A DNA stretch of 64,000 nucleotides from Sphingobium sp. SYK-6 (GTDB taxonomy: Bacteria > Pseudomonadota > Alphaproteobacteria > Sphingomonadales > Sphingomonadaceae). Shown here piece after piece: positions 9,282-17,591 of this stretch (its first letter is position 1; each line of letters starts with the position of its first letter). The stretch covers positions 1,550,001 to 1,614,000 of the forward strand of contig NC_015976.1 of the NCBI RefSeq assembly GCF_000283515.1, in the 5' to 3' direction. Made by a program: the position numbers and the translations under genes. Below the pieces are notes generated by a model. The model did no database searches, was not told where the DNA came from, and saw only the letters and a list, made by a program, of their open reading frames with translations.

Positions 9282-10058
9282 CTAGCGCAGGACCAGCCGG
9301 GCAAGTTCATAGGCGCTGCTTATGCCGAGGCGCTGATAGGCGCGTTTCCTGTACGTCAGGACGGACGACGCGGCGATTCCGAGATCGAGCGCGCATCCCT
9401 CGACCGAGATGCCCATGGCCGCGCGCGCACAAACCTCGCGCTCGCGGGGCGTCAAGGCAGGGTAACGCTGGCCGAACCGTTCCTCCAGTTCGGCGATGCG
9501 ATCGGCCCGGTTCTCGACGACTTCGCCGATCAGGCTGCGGTGCCGGTCGACCAGTGGAGTCAGCAGGCGGTAGGCGCTGCCAAGCAGGGATAATTCCCGT
9601 TCCGTGAACCGGCCTGACGTTTTGCGTCGCACGACGGTCATGCAGCGCCAACCGTTTCGCCCCAACTTGCGAATGAAGGAGACGCGCTCGACGACGCTTG
9701 CTCGTTCCAGCATGGATCGATAGGCCGGCACGACGATATCGCAAGGCGCCACCTTCAGGCACAGGATCGTGTCGTCATCCTTGACGCTGTCGATGGCCAC
9801 CTGCAGCGGATCATTGGGCAGGAACAGCTTTACATAAGTGCTCCCGTTGACGACCGGCTTGTCCAGTTCGGTCTGCATGATCAGCGGTTCCGATCTGGTG
9901 CTGCCATCGATGAGATAGAATCTGTCGACCAGCACGCCGAGCGATCCACTGAGCGTTCGGTAGAAGCGATCGGATCCCAGCCGATCGACTGCAGCCGCGA
10001 ACGGTTTCAACACGGCTGGTTCGACCATATGTCCATCGATGCGTCGGACCTCTGTCAT
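9282..10058 (-). CDS. LuxR-type transcriptional regulator (first of two paralogues)
   Basis: 258 aa from the chosen ATG. The C-terminal 65 residues are a LuxR/FixJ-type helix-turn-helix: LTPREREVCARAA then SVLTYRKRAYQRLGI. The N-terminal 190 residues contain no receiver aspartate motif and no recognisable autoinducer domain; it may be a new ligand-sensing domain (inference). An upstream ATG at 10136 exists, but AAGGAG is 10 nt before the ATG at 10058, so that start is preferred. About 41 of the last 65 residues match the second LuxR protein in the cluster. It diverges from the monooxygenase gene, and the shared gap holds operator site 3. Confidence 0.85.
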   Translation of the reverse strand: MTEVRRIDGHMVEPAVLKPFAAAVDRLGSDRFYRTLSGSLGVLVDRFYLIDGSTRSEPLIMQTELDKPVVNGSTYVKLFLPNDPLQVAIDSVKDDDTILCLKVAPCDIVVPAYRSMLERASVVERVSFIRKLGRNGWRCMTVVRRKTSGRFTERELSLLGSAYRLLTPLVDRHRSLIGEVVENRADRIAELEERFGQRYPALTPREREVCARAAMGISVEGCALDLGIAASSVLTYRKRAYQRLGISSAYELARLVLR

Positions 10059-10077
10059 GGGCTTATCGCTCCTTGGT

Positions 10078-10097
10078 TGTCCCGAACTGGGTGGACA
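10078..10097. promoter_or_regulatory. Candidate operator TGTCC-N10-GGACA, site 3
   Basis: Perfect palindrome in the gap between divergent genes: 56 nt before the monooxygenase ATG and 19 nt upstream of the LuxR ATG. The position fits activation of the monooxygenase and repression of the regulator's own gene (inference). Confidence 0.65.
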
Positions 10098-10153
10098 GGC
10101 GCCGCCATCCCGCTTCGCTATCTGTCGGCCCATCACGAGATGGAGGCAGCGAC

Positions 10154-11170
10154 ATGCAGTTCGGACTATTCATGGGCATCTGGGAAAACCCCCAGGCGGG
10201 CACCAGCCATCATGCCATCCTGCATCAGGTGATCGACTATGTCGTGCGCGCCGAGGCACTTGGCTTCATGTCCGTGTTCCTCAACGAGCATCATTTCACG
10301 GGCCTGCCCCAGATCCCTTCCTCGATGATGGTGCTCTCGAACCTGGCTGCCCGCACGCGCACGATCCGGCTGGGAACGGCCGTCACGATCCTGCCCTGGC
10401 ACAATCCGCTGTTGTTCGCTGAAGAAGTCGGCACGCTCGATTTGCTGTCCGACGGGCGTTTCGATTGCGGGATCGGCCGCGGCTTCCGCTTTGTCGAATG
10501 CCAGGGATTCGGGATTCCCGGCGCGGAACTTCAGGCCCGCTATGAGGAAGCGCTGACCATTCTTCAGAAAGCCTGGTCGGCGCCGGGGCGTTTCTCGCAC
10601 AGCGGCACATATTGGAACTTCACGGACGCGATCATCGACCCAAAATCGATCCAGCAACCGCATCCGCCGGTCTGGATCGCCGTCGGCAGCGATGCCTCGG
10701 CGCGCCGCACGGCAGAGCAAGGCTATAATCTGCTGCTTGATCAGTTCAGCGATTCCGGCCAGCTCGGCCAGCGCATCGCGGTCTATCGCGAGGCGGTGGA
10801 AGCGCAGGGCTGCCCGTTCGACCCACGCTCCATCGGCGTGACCCGCGCTTTCCATCTCACGACGAACGAAGCCGAAACACGAGAGGCGATCGCGCATCAC
10901 CACCATGTGCTTGCCAATAATCGCATGCTCTCGACTGACCCGAACGCGTCCGGCGGCGTGCATGCGCCGCCGATGGCGACGGGCGATGAAGACGATATCT
11001 GGCTCATCGGCACGGCCGACCAGTTGATCGCCAGGATCGAGCGGCTGAAGGCGGCCGGCGTCGATTATCTGCTGCTGCTCGACGCGGCGGGCGATCAGAA
11101 GAGCCTCGAGCGATTTGCCAGCGAGATCATGCCGCTTTTCGCCGACTCGCGCGAAAGCGTTGCGGCCTGA
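10154..11170 (+). CDS. Luciferase-like flavin monooxygenase
   Basis: 338 aa. The protein has the bacterial luciferase-type barrel: MQFGLFMGIWE at the start, FLNEHHFTG with the family EHH motif, then RLGTAVTILPWHNP, GRFDCGIGRGF and a C-terminal DIWLIGTADQLIARI. Members use reduced FMN and oxygen to hydroxylate or cleave small substrates and need a partner flavin reductase, which is not in the window. The ATG at 10154 has GGAGG 8 nt upstream; an earlier in-frame ATG at 10073 would overlap the divergent regulator's control region and is not preferred. Confidence 0.87.
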   Translation: MQFGLFMGIWENPQAGTSHHAILHQVIDYVVRAEALGFMSVFLNEHHFTGLPQIPSSMMVLSNLAARTRTIRLGTAVTILPWHNPLLFAEEVGTLDLLSDGRFDCGIGRGFRFVECQGFGIPGAELQARYEEALTILQKAWSAPGRFSHSGTYWNFTDAIIDPKSIQQPHPPVWIAVGSDASARRTAEQGYNLLLDQFSDSGQLGQRIAVYREAVEAQGCPFDPRSIGVTRAFHLTTNEAETREAIAHHHHVLANNRMLSTDPNASGGVHAPPMATGDEDDIWLIGTADQLIARIERLKAAGVDYLLLLDAAGDQKSLERFASEIMPLFADSRESVAA

Positions 11171-11180
11171 CGCATCAGTC

Positions 11181-11960
11181 CTAGTGCGTGACGAGCGAGC
11201 ATAGCTCGAAGGGGCTCGTCACGCGCAGCCTCTGGTAGGCGCGCTGGCGGTAGGTGAGGACCGAGGTTTTTGCGATACCGAGGTCGAGCGCAGTGGCCTC
11301 CACGGTCATGCCGATCGCGGCCCTGGCGCAGACCTGCCGCTCACGCTGGGTCAACTGGTCGAAGCGGCTGGCAAATCTTTCCTCAAATTGCGCGACGGTC
11401 AGCTGCTGCGGGCTTGCCTGCCGACGCCGGTTGAGCGGCAGCATCGGCAGCGCCAGACAGGCGAGTCCGACCAGCGCGTCCAGTTCGTCATCCCCAAAGC
11501 AGCCCTCATTCTCATGACGCGCGACATTGATTACGCGCCAGCTATCGGCACCGCGCTGGATGATCGAGACGCGCTCGACAATGCCGGCATCGTCGAAAAA
11601 GCGCTGGCGAAAGCCGCGGGAAGCGATGTCAGAGGGGCCGATACGCAGCATGGCGACGTTGCTGCATTCGGGTGCCGCACGATAGGCATCGAACACGGGG
11701 TCGAGCCGGACATACCATTTGTTATAGGCTGGAAAGAGATCGGCGACGCCTGGCTCGCAGGAATAATATTGCAGCGAATGATCCTCGCGGCCAGTCGCCT
11801 CGAAAAGATAGATCCGGCGCGCTCCTGCGGTCACGGCCAGCACCGAATCCCGTACCGTGGAACCGAACTCCTCGGTTCCGATCGCGCCGAGGAGCCGTTC
11901 GTACATCGTCCCCATGGTGGTCGGCGCGCGCCAATCCCTGATCTGCCTGATGTCCGACAT
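11181..11960 (-). CDS. LuxR-type transcriptional regulator (second of two paralogues)
   Basis: 259 aa, nearly the same length as the first LuxR protein. The C-terminal helix-turn-helix reads LTQRERQVCARAA and SVLTYRQRAYQRLRV. The N-terminal part shares the general layout with its paralogue but is more diverged, which suggests different ligands. GGAGAGG sits 3 nt before the ATG. It lies downstream of the MFS gene on the same strand with a 17-nt gap, so both are probably cotranscribed. Confidence 0.85.
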   Translation of the reverse strand: MSDIRQIRDWRAPTTMGTMYERLLGAIGTEEFGSTVRDSVLAVTAGARRIYLFEATGREDHSLQYYSCEPGVADLFPAYNKWYVRLDPVFDAYRAAPECSNVAMLRIGPSDIASRGFRQRFFDDAGIVERVSIIQRGADSWRVINVARHENEGCFGDDELDALVGLACLALPMLPLNRRRQASPQQLTVAQFEERFASRFDQLTQRERQVCARAAIGMTVEATALDLGIAKTSVLTYRQRAYQRLRVTSPFELCSLVTH

Positions 11961-11977
11961 GTGCCTCTCCGGCTTTT

Positions 11978-13291
11978 CTAGTTACCGCTCGAGACCACTG
12001 CCCGAGCCGCCTCTCGCGATCCTGCGACAGCTATGACGACGAGCGCAAGCACCGATAGGCTGGCCGGAACAGAAAAGAGCGACATGATCGTCGTCTCCGA
12101 AACGCCGGCGCTGAGGCCGAAGCCAATCAGGATTGGCGCAATGACGGTGCCCACGCGCCCGACGCTCTTGGTCCAGCCGATGCCGACGGCGCGAAGATGA
12201 TCGGGATAATAGCTCGCCAGCACGACATTCACGCCGCCATAGGCGCCGAGGAAAAAGAAGCCGCATATTGCCAGCAGCACGAGCAGGATTGTCGTTGGCG
12301 CCGAGGCTAATAACTTGCCGATAAGGAACATCAGGATCGCGGCGATCGTGAGGAAGGTCGTCAGAACGGGTGTGGCGCCGAACCGGTCAATAAGGATGCC
12401 CACGCCGAGGGCCGCGATAATTCCTCCGAACGAGAAGATCGACACGGACATGGTGGCCACCCAGTTCTCGCGACCGACCTCGACCAGCAAGATGGGGAGC
12501 CAGCTGCTGAGGCAGTAGCTGATTGTCAGCATCGAAATGAACAACATCCAGAGCATGAGCGTGCCGAGGAGATAGCCAGGCGATACGATCGCCAGTGCGC
12601 CATTGCCAATGCTCCGGGTGACTTGCGCGTTGGCCTCGTCTCGCTTCGCAGGTTCGATCAGCCAAAGGCCGGCAATTGCCGCAAAGATGAGGCAGCTGCC
12701 TCCGACGGCCACGGAGGCCGCCCGCCAGCCCCCCAGGCCCGAGAACATCTCGGCGACCACGCCCGACATGGTGGCGCCCAGGCCATAGCCGGTGAACAGG
12801 ATCATGATCGCGATGCCGCGCCGTTCCGGAGGCGCCGAAGCCGTCACGATCGAAAGACAGCTTGGCAGGCAGCCCCCCAGGAAGGCGCCGGTCATCAATC
12901 GGGCGGCAAAGAGTTCCGCAGCGGTGCTTGAGGCGGCCGACAACGCCTCGAAAAGACCGAAGCCGACCAGCGTGCAGAGCACGATGCGCCGATGCCCCAG
13001 TCGTGCGGCCAGCAGCGGAAATATGATGAGGCCGGCGCACTGGCCGATCAGATTGGCCGAAAAAATCGGGCCCAGATCGGCGTGCGACAATCGCAACGTC
13101 GCGGCGATATCGGGTGCCAGCGGCCCCACGATACTGTGAACGATCCCGTCGAGAAAATAGACAAGGCTGCAGACCAGAATCAGGGAGAGGCGAAGTGACG
13201 CCTGCCCAGCATCCAATGCCTTTGGCCCGCCGCCCGCTTCAGCCATGCTTAGCTCTCCCATGGAGCCTTCTCGCACGATTTCGGCGGTCAT
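11978..13291 (-). CDS. MFS transporter, aromatic-acid:H+ symporter-like
   Basis: 437 aa with about twelve membrane segments. The N-terminal half shows YFLDGIVHSIVGPLAPDIA, close to the DGxD...APxI pattern of the AAHS family, then AARLGHRR and the central PPERRGIAIMILFTGYGLG. AAHS members import benzoate-type acids. Two starts are possible: 13291 (GGAGAGG 5 nt before) or 13246 (GGGAG 8 nt before). The second would place a variant of the cluster palindrome 47 nt upstream instead of on the ribosome site. Cotranscribed with the second LuxR gene. Confidence 0.83.
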   Translation of the reverse strand: MTAEIVREGSMGELSMAEAGGGPKALDAGQASLRLSLILVCSLVYFLDGIVHSIVGPLAPDIAATLRLSHADLGPIFSANLIGQCAGLIIFPLLAARLGHRRIVLCTLVGFGLFEALSAASSTAAELFAARLMTGAFLGGCLPSCLSIVTASAPPERRGIAIMILFTGYGLGATMSGVVAEMFSGLGGWRAASVAVGGSCLIFAAIAGLWLIEPAKRDEANAQVTRSIGNGALAIVSPGYLLGTLMLWMLFISMLTISYCLSSWLPILLVEVGRENWVATMSVSIFSFGGIIAALGVGILIDRFGATPVLTTFLTIAAILMFLIGKLLASAPTTILLVLLAICGFFFLGAYGGVNVVLASYYPDHLRAVGIGWTKSVGRVGTVIAPILIGFGLSAGVSETTIMSLFSVPASLSVLALVVIAVAGSREAARAVVSSGN

Positions 13292-13293
13292 TT

Positions 13294-13313
13294 TGTCCTC
13301 TCCAGAAAGGACG
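13294..13313. promoter_or_regulatory. Variant TGTCC-N10-GGACG palindrome, site 4
   Basis: Same arms and spacing as the other three sites except the last base. It overlaps the ribosome-binding region if the MFS gene starts at 13291, which argues either for the shorter start or for chance. Confidence 0.3.
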
Positions 13314-13351
13314 CAGGCAAGCACGCCGAAGTGGGGGGTGAGCCAATCAGA

Positions 13352-13390
13352 AGGTGCATCTTTCAGCGCCGAATCGCTGGAATTGCACCT
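13352..13390. promoter_or_regulatory. Nested inverted repeat upstream of the MFS-LuxR operon
   Basis: Outer arms AGGTGCA and TGCACCT enclose inner arms CAGCG and CGCTG with a 6-nt centre. It lies about 60-100 nt before the MFS gene and could be an operator or an mRNA hairpin. Confidence 0.35.
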
Positions 13391-13585
13391 GGATGGCCCT
13401 CCCCAGCAGCAGATCAGGCAAGCAGCGGCGAACCCGCCGCCGGCGCGCCAAACCGCAGCAACCAAGGAAGGGTTTATCGGTAAAATCGATCAAGGCCGTC
13501 CAGCGCAGGCTCAATCCATATGTGGACGAATTCGATATGTTGCATTCTGCAACTGACAAAATCAAAGCTAAATCGTTGATTTCAT

Positions 13586-13660
13586 TGGTGACCCCTACGG
13601 GAATCGAACCCGTGTTTCAGCCGTGAGAGGGCCGCGTCCTGACCGCTAGACGAAGGGGCC
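13586..13660 (-). tRNA. tRNA-Glu (CTC anticodon)
   Basis: A 75-nt cloverleaf can be drawn on the minus strand with CCA encoded. The acceptor stem is GGCCCCT paired with AGGGGTC, the anticodon loop is CTCTCAC (anticodon CTC), and the T-arm carries GGTTCGATTCC. The D-arm TCTAGCGGTCAGGA matches bacterial tRNA-Glu. Confidence 0.95.
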
Positions 13661-13814
13661 ACGTTCGGGCAGTTGCCTGCCGCCGTGATCGGGGCGCTTT
13701 AGGGGGCTCCTCCGGTCGGGTCAAGGGGGCGTGGCGCCTTCGCGGCGCTATGCTGCTCGGTCCGAGGCGAAGCGGTCACCCACCGGAATGCGCCTCCTCA
13801 TTTCAGCGGGGTTT

Positions 13815-15572
13815 TCAGCTGTCGGCGATGTCTTCCACATGCAGTTCGGTGGCGGGGCGGGGCCCCCAGTCATCGATCTTCGCGCGGCCCGCGAGCCAGA
13901 AGCGGCGCGCACGATCGGCGCCCAGAAGGGCCTGGCCCAGCGGCGCATCGGCCTGGCGAAAGGCCATCGCCTTGAGCGAGCGTCCGTCTTCCCCGGCGAC
14001 GATGGCGCGGACATGGCCATTGCCCACGATATCGGCGCGCACGACGCGGACCGGCCCGAGCACGACGCGCGGTGCGGGCCAGCCATTGCCGAAGGGGCCC
14101 GCCTGCTCCATCCGCGTCACCAGATCCGGAGTCAGCCCGCCGGGCGCGACCAGAAGATCAACAAGCAGGGCACGGGCAGCGGACGCGCGGGCGATGTCCT
14201 CCCGCAGCCGCTCCTCCAGAAAATCGGAAAGCGCCTGAACCCGGTCCTGCCGGACGGTGAGCCCGGCCGCCATGGCATGGCCTCCCCCGGCGATCAGCAG
14301 CCCATGGTCCCCGGCGGCGAGGATAGCAGCGCCCAGATCGACTCCCTGGATGGACCGTCCCGATCCCTTGCCGAGGCCGTCCTCGTCCAGCGCGATGACG
14401 ATGGCCGGCGCGCCGGTCTTCTCCTTGAGCCGTCCCGCCACGATACCGATCACGCCGGGATGCCAGCCCGTCCCGGCAACCAGCGCGACGGCGCTCTCGC
14501 CGCGCTCGGAGAGAAGGCGCTCGGCTTCTTCCTGGACATTCGCCTCGATGATGCGTCGCTCGCTGTTCAGCCGATCGAGATCGGCGGCGAGCAGGGCGGC
14601 TTCGGCGGGATCCTCGGTCGTGAGCAGGCGCACACCGAGATCGGACCGGCCGACGCGGCCGCCAGCATTGATACGGGGCCCAAGTGCAAAACCGAGATCG
14701 GAGGCCAGCGGCGCACGTTCGAGCCGGCTGGCGGAGAGCAGCGCGTTGAGGCCGATATTGCCGCGGCGCGCCATTGCTTTCAGCCCCTGTGCGACGAAGG
14801 CGCGGTTGAGCCCCCGGATCTGTGCGACATCCGCCACGGTGCCGAGCGCGACGAGATCGAGCAGATCGATGAGGCGAGGCTCGGGGTTCCGGTCGAACCA
14901 GCCGCGCGCGCGCAAGGTGCGGATCAGCGCGGCACCCAGCAGGAACGCGACGCCGACCGCGGCGAGATGGCCATGCCCGGCGCCATCGCTGCTCTCGTCC
15001 AGTCGGTTGGGATTCACCAGCGCGAGGGCAGGGGGCAGGGCGGCGGCGCATTTGTGATGATCGACGACGATGACGTCGAGCCCGGCGTCGCGCGCCGCTT
15101 CCAGCGCGGCGAAGGCCTGCGCGCCGCAATCGACCGTGACCACGAGGCTGGAGCCCTGTTGGGCGAGCGCGACCAGCGCCTCGCCGGAAGGGCCATAGCC
15201 TTCCATCAGCCGGTCCGGGATATAGACGCCGGCGTTGAGCCCGAGGTCGCGCAACAGGCGGATCAGCAGTGCGGCGCTGGTGGCACCATCGACATCGTAG
15301 TCGCCGAAGATGGTGATGGATTCCCGGTCGATGACAGCCGCGGCGAGCCGCTCGGCCGCGCGGTCCATGTCCCGGAAGATCGAGGGGTCGGGCATGAAGG
15401 CGCGGATCGTGGGAAGGCGCTCGCGGTCCAGCATGTCGTTGGTGCAGCCGCGCCCGCGCAGCAGATCATCCACCAGATCGCCACTGCTGCCGGCGGGCTC
15501 CGGCCCGCGCCAGCGCCACGCGCGGCCAGTGAGCGATCGTTCGATATCGAGCGCGAAGCGGGTCGCGTTCAT
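13815..15572 (-). CDS. recJ: Single-stranded-DNA-specific exonuclease RecJ
   Basis: 585 aa 5'-3' ssDNA exonuclease used in recombination and mismatch repair. The DHH-superfamily motifs are visible: FGDYDVDGATSAALL (motif I), VTVDCGAQAF, VVDHHKCAAALPPA (the DHH motif) and a C-terminal DHHA1-type GGGHAMAAGLTV. Length is normal. The gene is convergent with tRNA-Glu and divergent from the ABC exporter genes. A long open frame on the opposite strand is a high-GC shadow. Confidence 0.95.
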   Translation of the reverse strand: MNATRFALDIERSLTGRAWRWRGPEPAGSSGDLVDDLLRGRGCTNDMLDRERLPTIRAFMPDPSIFRDMDRAAERLAAAVIDRESITIFGDYDVDGATSAALLIRLLRDLGLNAGVYIPDRLMEGYGPSGEALVALAQQGSSLVVTVDCGAQAFAALEAARDAGLDVIVVDHHKCAAALPPALALVNPNRLDESSDGAGHGHLAAVGVAFLLGAALIRTLRARGWFDRNPEPRLIDLLDLVALGTVADVAQIRGLNRAFVAQGLKAMARRGNIGLNALLSASRLERAPLASDLGFALGPRINAGGRVGRSDLGVRLLTTEDPAEAALLAADLDRLNSERRIIEANVQEEAERLLSERGESAVALVAGTGWHPGVIGIVAGRLKEKTGAPAIVIALDEDGLGKGSGRSIQGVDLGAAILAAGDHGLLIAGGGHAMAAGLTVRQDRVQALSDFLEERLREDIARASAARALLVDLLVAPGGLTPDLVTRMEQAGPFGNGWPAPRVVLGPVRVVRADIVGNGHVRAIVAGEDGRSLKAMAFRQADAPLGQALLGADRARRFWLAGRAKIDDWGPRPATELHVEDIADS

Positions 15573-15767
15573 GGCCTGGCACCCAGGGACGGGGAACAGC
15601 GTTCAGTCATGATCGCGCGCATCGGCTCCTGAAGAGTGGCAAAAGGCTCGCCGGGCAAGTCCGGCCGGGAGACCCCTAGGCTCAGTCCTAGCATGAGATT
15701 GCTTCCGTGCGACAGCCGTGGCGGCACGCGGGCTTGAAATCCCCTGTCGATCGGCTAGCTCCACCTC

Positions 15768-16709
15768 ATGGCTGCCATCCTTTCCGTCCGCGACGTCACC
15801 AAGCGCTATGCGAGCGGTCATGTCGCGCTCGAACGAATCGATCTGGACGTGGAGGAGGGCGAGATTTTCGCGCTGCTTGGCCCCAACGGGGCCGGCAAGA
15901 CCACGCTCATCTCGATCATCTGCGGCATCGTGAATGCCAGCGGCGGGACGATCACCGTGGCGGGGCACGACATCGTGCGCGATTATCGCGCCACGCGCAG
16001 CACCATCGGGCTGGTGCCGCAGGAACTGACCACGGACATGTTCGAGCGGGTGATCGACACGGTGCGGTTCAGCCGGGGACTGTTCGGCAAGCCGCGGGAC
16101 GATGCGTTCATCGAGAAGATCCTGCGTGAGCTTTCGCTCTGGGACAAGCGGACGGCGAAGATCAGCGAGCTTTCCGGCGGCATGAAGCGCCGCGTGATGA
16201 TCGCCAAGGCACTTTCGCATGAGCCCAGGCTGCTCTTTCTCGACGAGCCCACCGCCGGCGTCGACGTCGAGCTGCGGCGGGACATGTGGGGGCTTGTCCG
16301 GCAGCTTCGCGAATCCGGCGCCACCATCGTGCTGACGACTCATTATATCGAGGAAGCCGAGGAAATGGCCGATCGGGTGGGCGTCATCAACCATGGCCAA
16401 CTGGTGCTGGTGGAAGAGAAGACCACGCTGATGAAGAAGCTCGGTCGCAAGACCCTGCACATCACGCTGGCGGAGCCGATGGCGACGATCCCGGACAGTC
16501 TCGCTGAATGGGCACTGACGCTCATCGACGAGGGGCATCAGCTCGAATATGTGTTCGATGCCAATGCCGAACGCACCGGCGTTTCCGCGCTGCTGCGCGC
16601 TCTTGGCGACCTGGGCATCGGCTACAAGGACCTCAACACGCGGGAAAGCTCGCTGGAGGACATTTTCCTGCGCCTTGTCCACGGGGCCGGAGAGGAGAAA
16701 GCCGCATGA
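15768..16709 (+). CDS. ABC-2 type transporter, ATP-binding protein
   Basis: 313 aa ATPase of an ABC-2 exporter (YadG type). Walker A is GPNGAGKTT, the signature is LSGGMKRRV and Walker [13 protein letters not shown]; the switch histidine is in [17 protein letters not shown]. The C-terminal 90 residues form the usual regulatory extension of this subfamily. No strong ribosome site is seen before the ATG. Its stop overlaps the permease start by 4 bp, so the pair form one exporter. The cargo is unknown. Confidence 0.93.
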   Translation: MAAILSVRDVTKRYASGHVALERIDLDVEEGEIFALLGPNGAGKTTLISIICGIVNASGGTITVAGHDIVRDYRATRSTIGLVPQELTTDMFERVIDTVRFSRGLFGKPRDDAFIEKILRELSLWDKRTAKISELSGGMKRRVMIAKALSHEPRLLFLDEPTAGVDVELRRDMWGLVRQLRESGATIVLTTHYIEEAEEMADRVGVINHGQLVLVEEKTTLMKKLGRKTLHITLAEPMATIPDSLAEWALTLIDEGHQLEYVFDANAERTGVSALLRALGDLGIGYKDLNTRESSLEDIFLRLVHGAGEEKAA

Positions 16710-17467
16710 ACGGGCATGCCATGCTGGCCATCTATCTCTTCGAGCTCAACCGCTTCCGGCGGACGCTGATGACCGGGCTGATCGTTCCCGTCATCACCAC
16801 GGCGCTTTATTTCATCGTCTTCGGCAGCGCGATCGGATCGCGTATGACCGAGATCGACGGCATTCCCTACGGGGCCTATATCGTGCCGGGCCTCATCATG
16901 CTGTCGATGTTCACCGAGAGCATCTTCAATGCCAGCTTCGGCATCTACATGCCCAAATATAGCGGGACGATCTACGAGCTGCTCTCGGCGCCCGTCTCGG
17001 CGCTGGAGACCGTCATCGCTTATGTCGGCGCCGCGGCCACCAAATCGATGACCATCGGTCTCGTGATCTTCGGCACCGCGCATCTCTTCGTGGATGTGCC
17101 GGTCGCGCATCCGGTGGCGATGATCGCCTTCATGGCGCTGATCGCGGTCAGCTTCTGCCTGTTCGGCTTCATCCTCGGCATCTGGGCGCAGAGCTTCGAG
17201 CAGTTGCAGGTCATCCCGATGCTGATCGTGATGCCGATGACGTTCCTCGGCGGGGCGTTCTACTCGGTGCACATGCTGGCCGAGCCCTGGCGCACGGTGA
17301 CGCTCTTCAATCCGGTCGTCTATCTCATCAGCGGGTTCCGCTGGACATTCTTCGGCCGAGGGGATGTCGCCATGGGCATATCGATGGGATTCGTGAGCGG
17401 CATGCTCGCCGTGTGCCTGGCCATCATCTTCTGGATGTTCCGGACAGGATACCGGCTGAAGAAATAG
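16706..17467 (+). CDS. ABC-2 type transporter permease
   Basis: 253 aa integral membrane protein with about six hydrophobic segments, matching YadH-type permeases. Family segments include [17 protein letters not shown], the [18 protein letters not shown] stretch and [17 protein letters not shown]. The ATG at 16706 overlaps the ATPase stop (ATGA) and has GGAGAGGAG upstream. It would form the membrane channel of the exporter with the preceding gene. Confidence 0.92.
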   Translation: MNGHAMLAIYLFELNRFRRTLMTGLIVPVITTALYFIVFGSAIGSRMTEIDGIPYGAYIVPGLIMLSMFTESIFNASFGIYMPKYSGTIYELLSAPVSALETVIAYVGAAATKSMTIGLVIFGTAHLFVDVPVAHPVAMIAFMALIAVSFCLFGFILGIWAQSFEQLQVIPMLIVMPMTFLGGAFYSVHMLAEPWRTVTLFNPVVYLISGFRWTFFGRGDVAMGISMGFVSGMLAVCLAIIFWMFRTGYRLKK

Positions 17468-17525
17468 TCAGCGGGGCGGAGAGCCCGGGCCTCCGACGGG
17501 TATCGCGCAAACATCGACCCGTTTT

Positions 17526-17555
17526 CCCCGGTGCTCGACGTCCCCGGTGCTCGAC
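17526..17555. repeat. 14-bp tandem direct repeat
   Basis: CCCCGGTGCTCGAC occurs twice with a 2-nt spacer between the convergent ABC permease and glpX genes. No function is evident. Confidence 0.8.
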
Positions 17556-17563
17556 AGGGAGGA

Positions 17564-17584
17564 GGGGCGGCGCGCGGCCGCCCC
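17564..17584 (-). terminator. Stem-loop after glpX
   Basis: 8-bp GC-only arms GGGGCGGC and GCCGCCCC enclose a 5-nt loop just past the glpX stop. The following bases are pyrimidine-rich but lack a true T-run, so the terminator call is moderate. Confidence 0.4.
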
Positions 17585-17591
17585 ATATATC

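Noticed and set aside
13731-15632. Long plus-strand frame opposite recJ
   Set aside because: RecJ DHH motifs settle the coding strand.
15677-15692. CTAGG-N6-CCTAG palindrome before the ABC exporter
   Set aside because: Short, single and without a partner site; probably chance.
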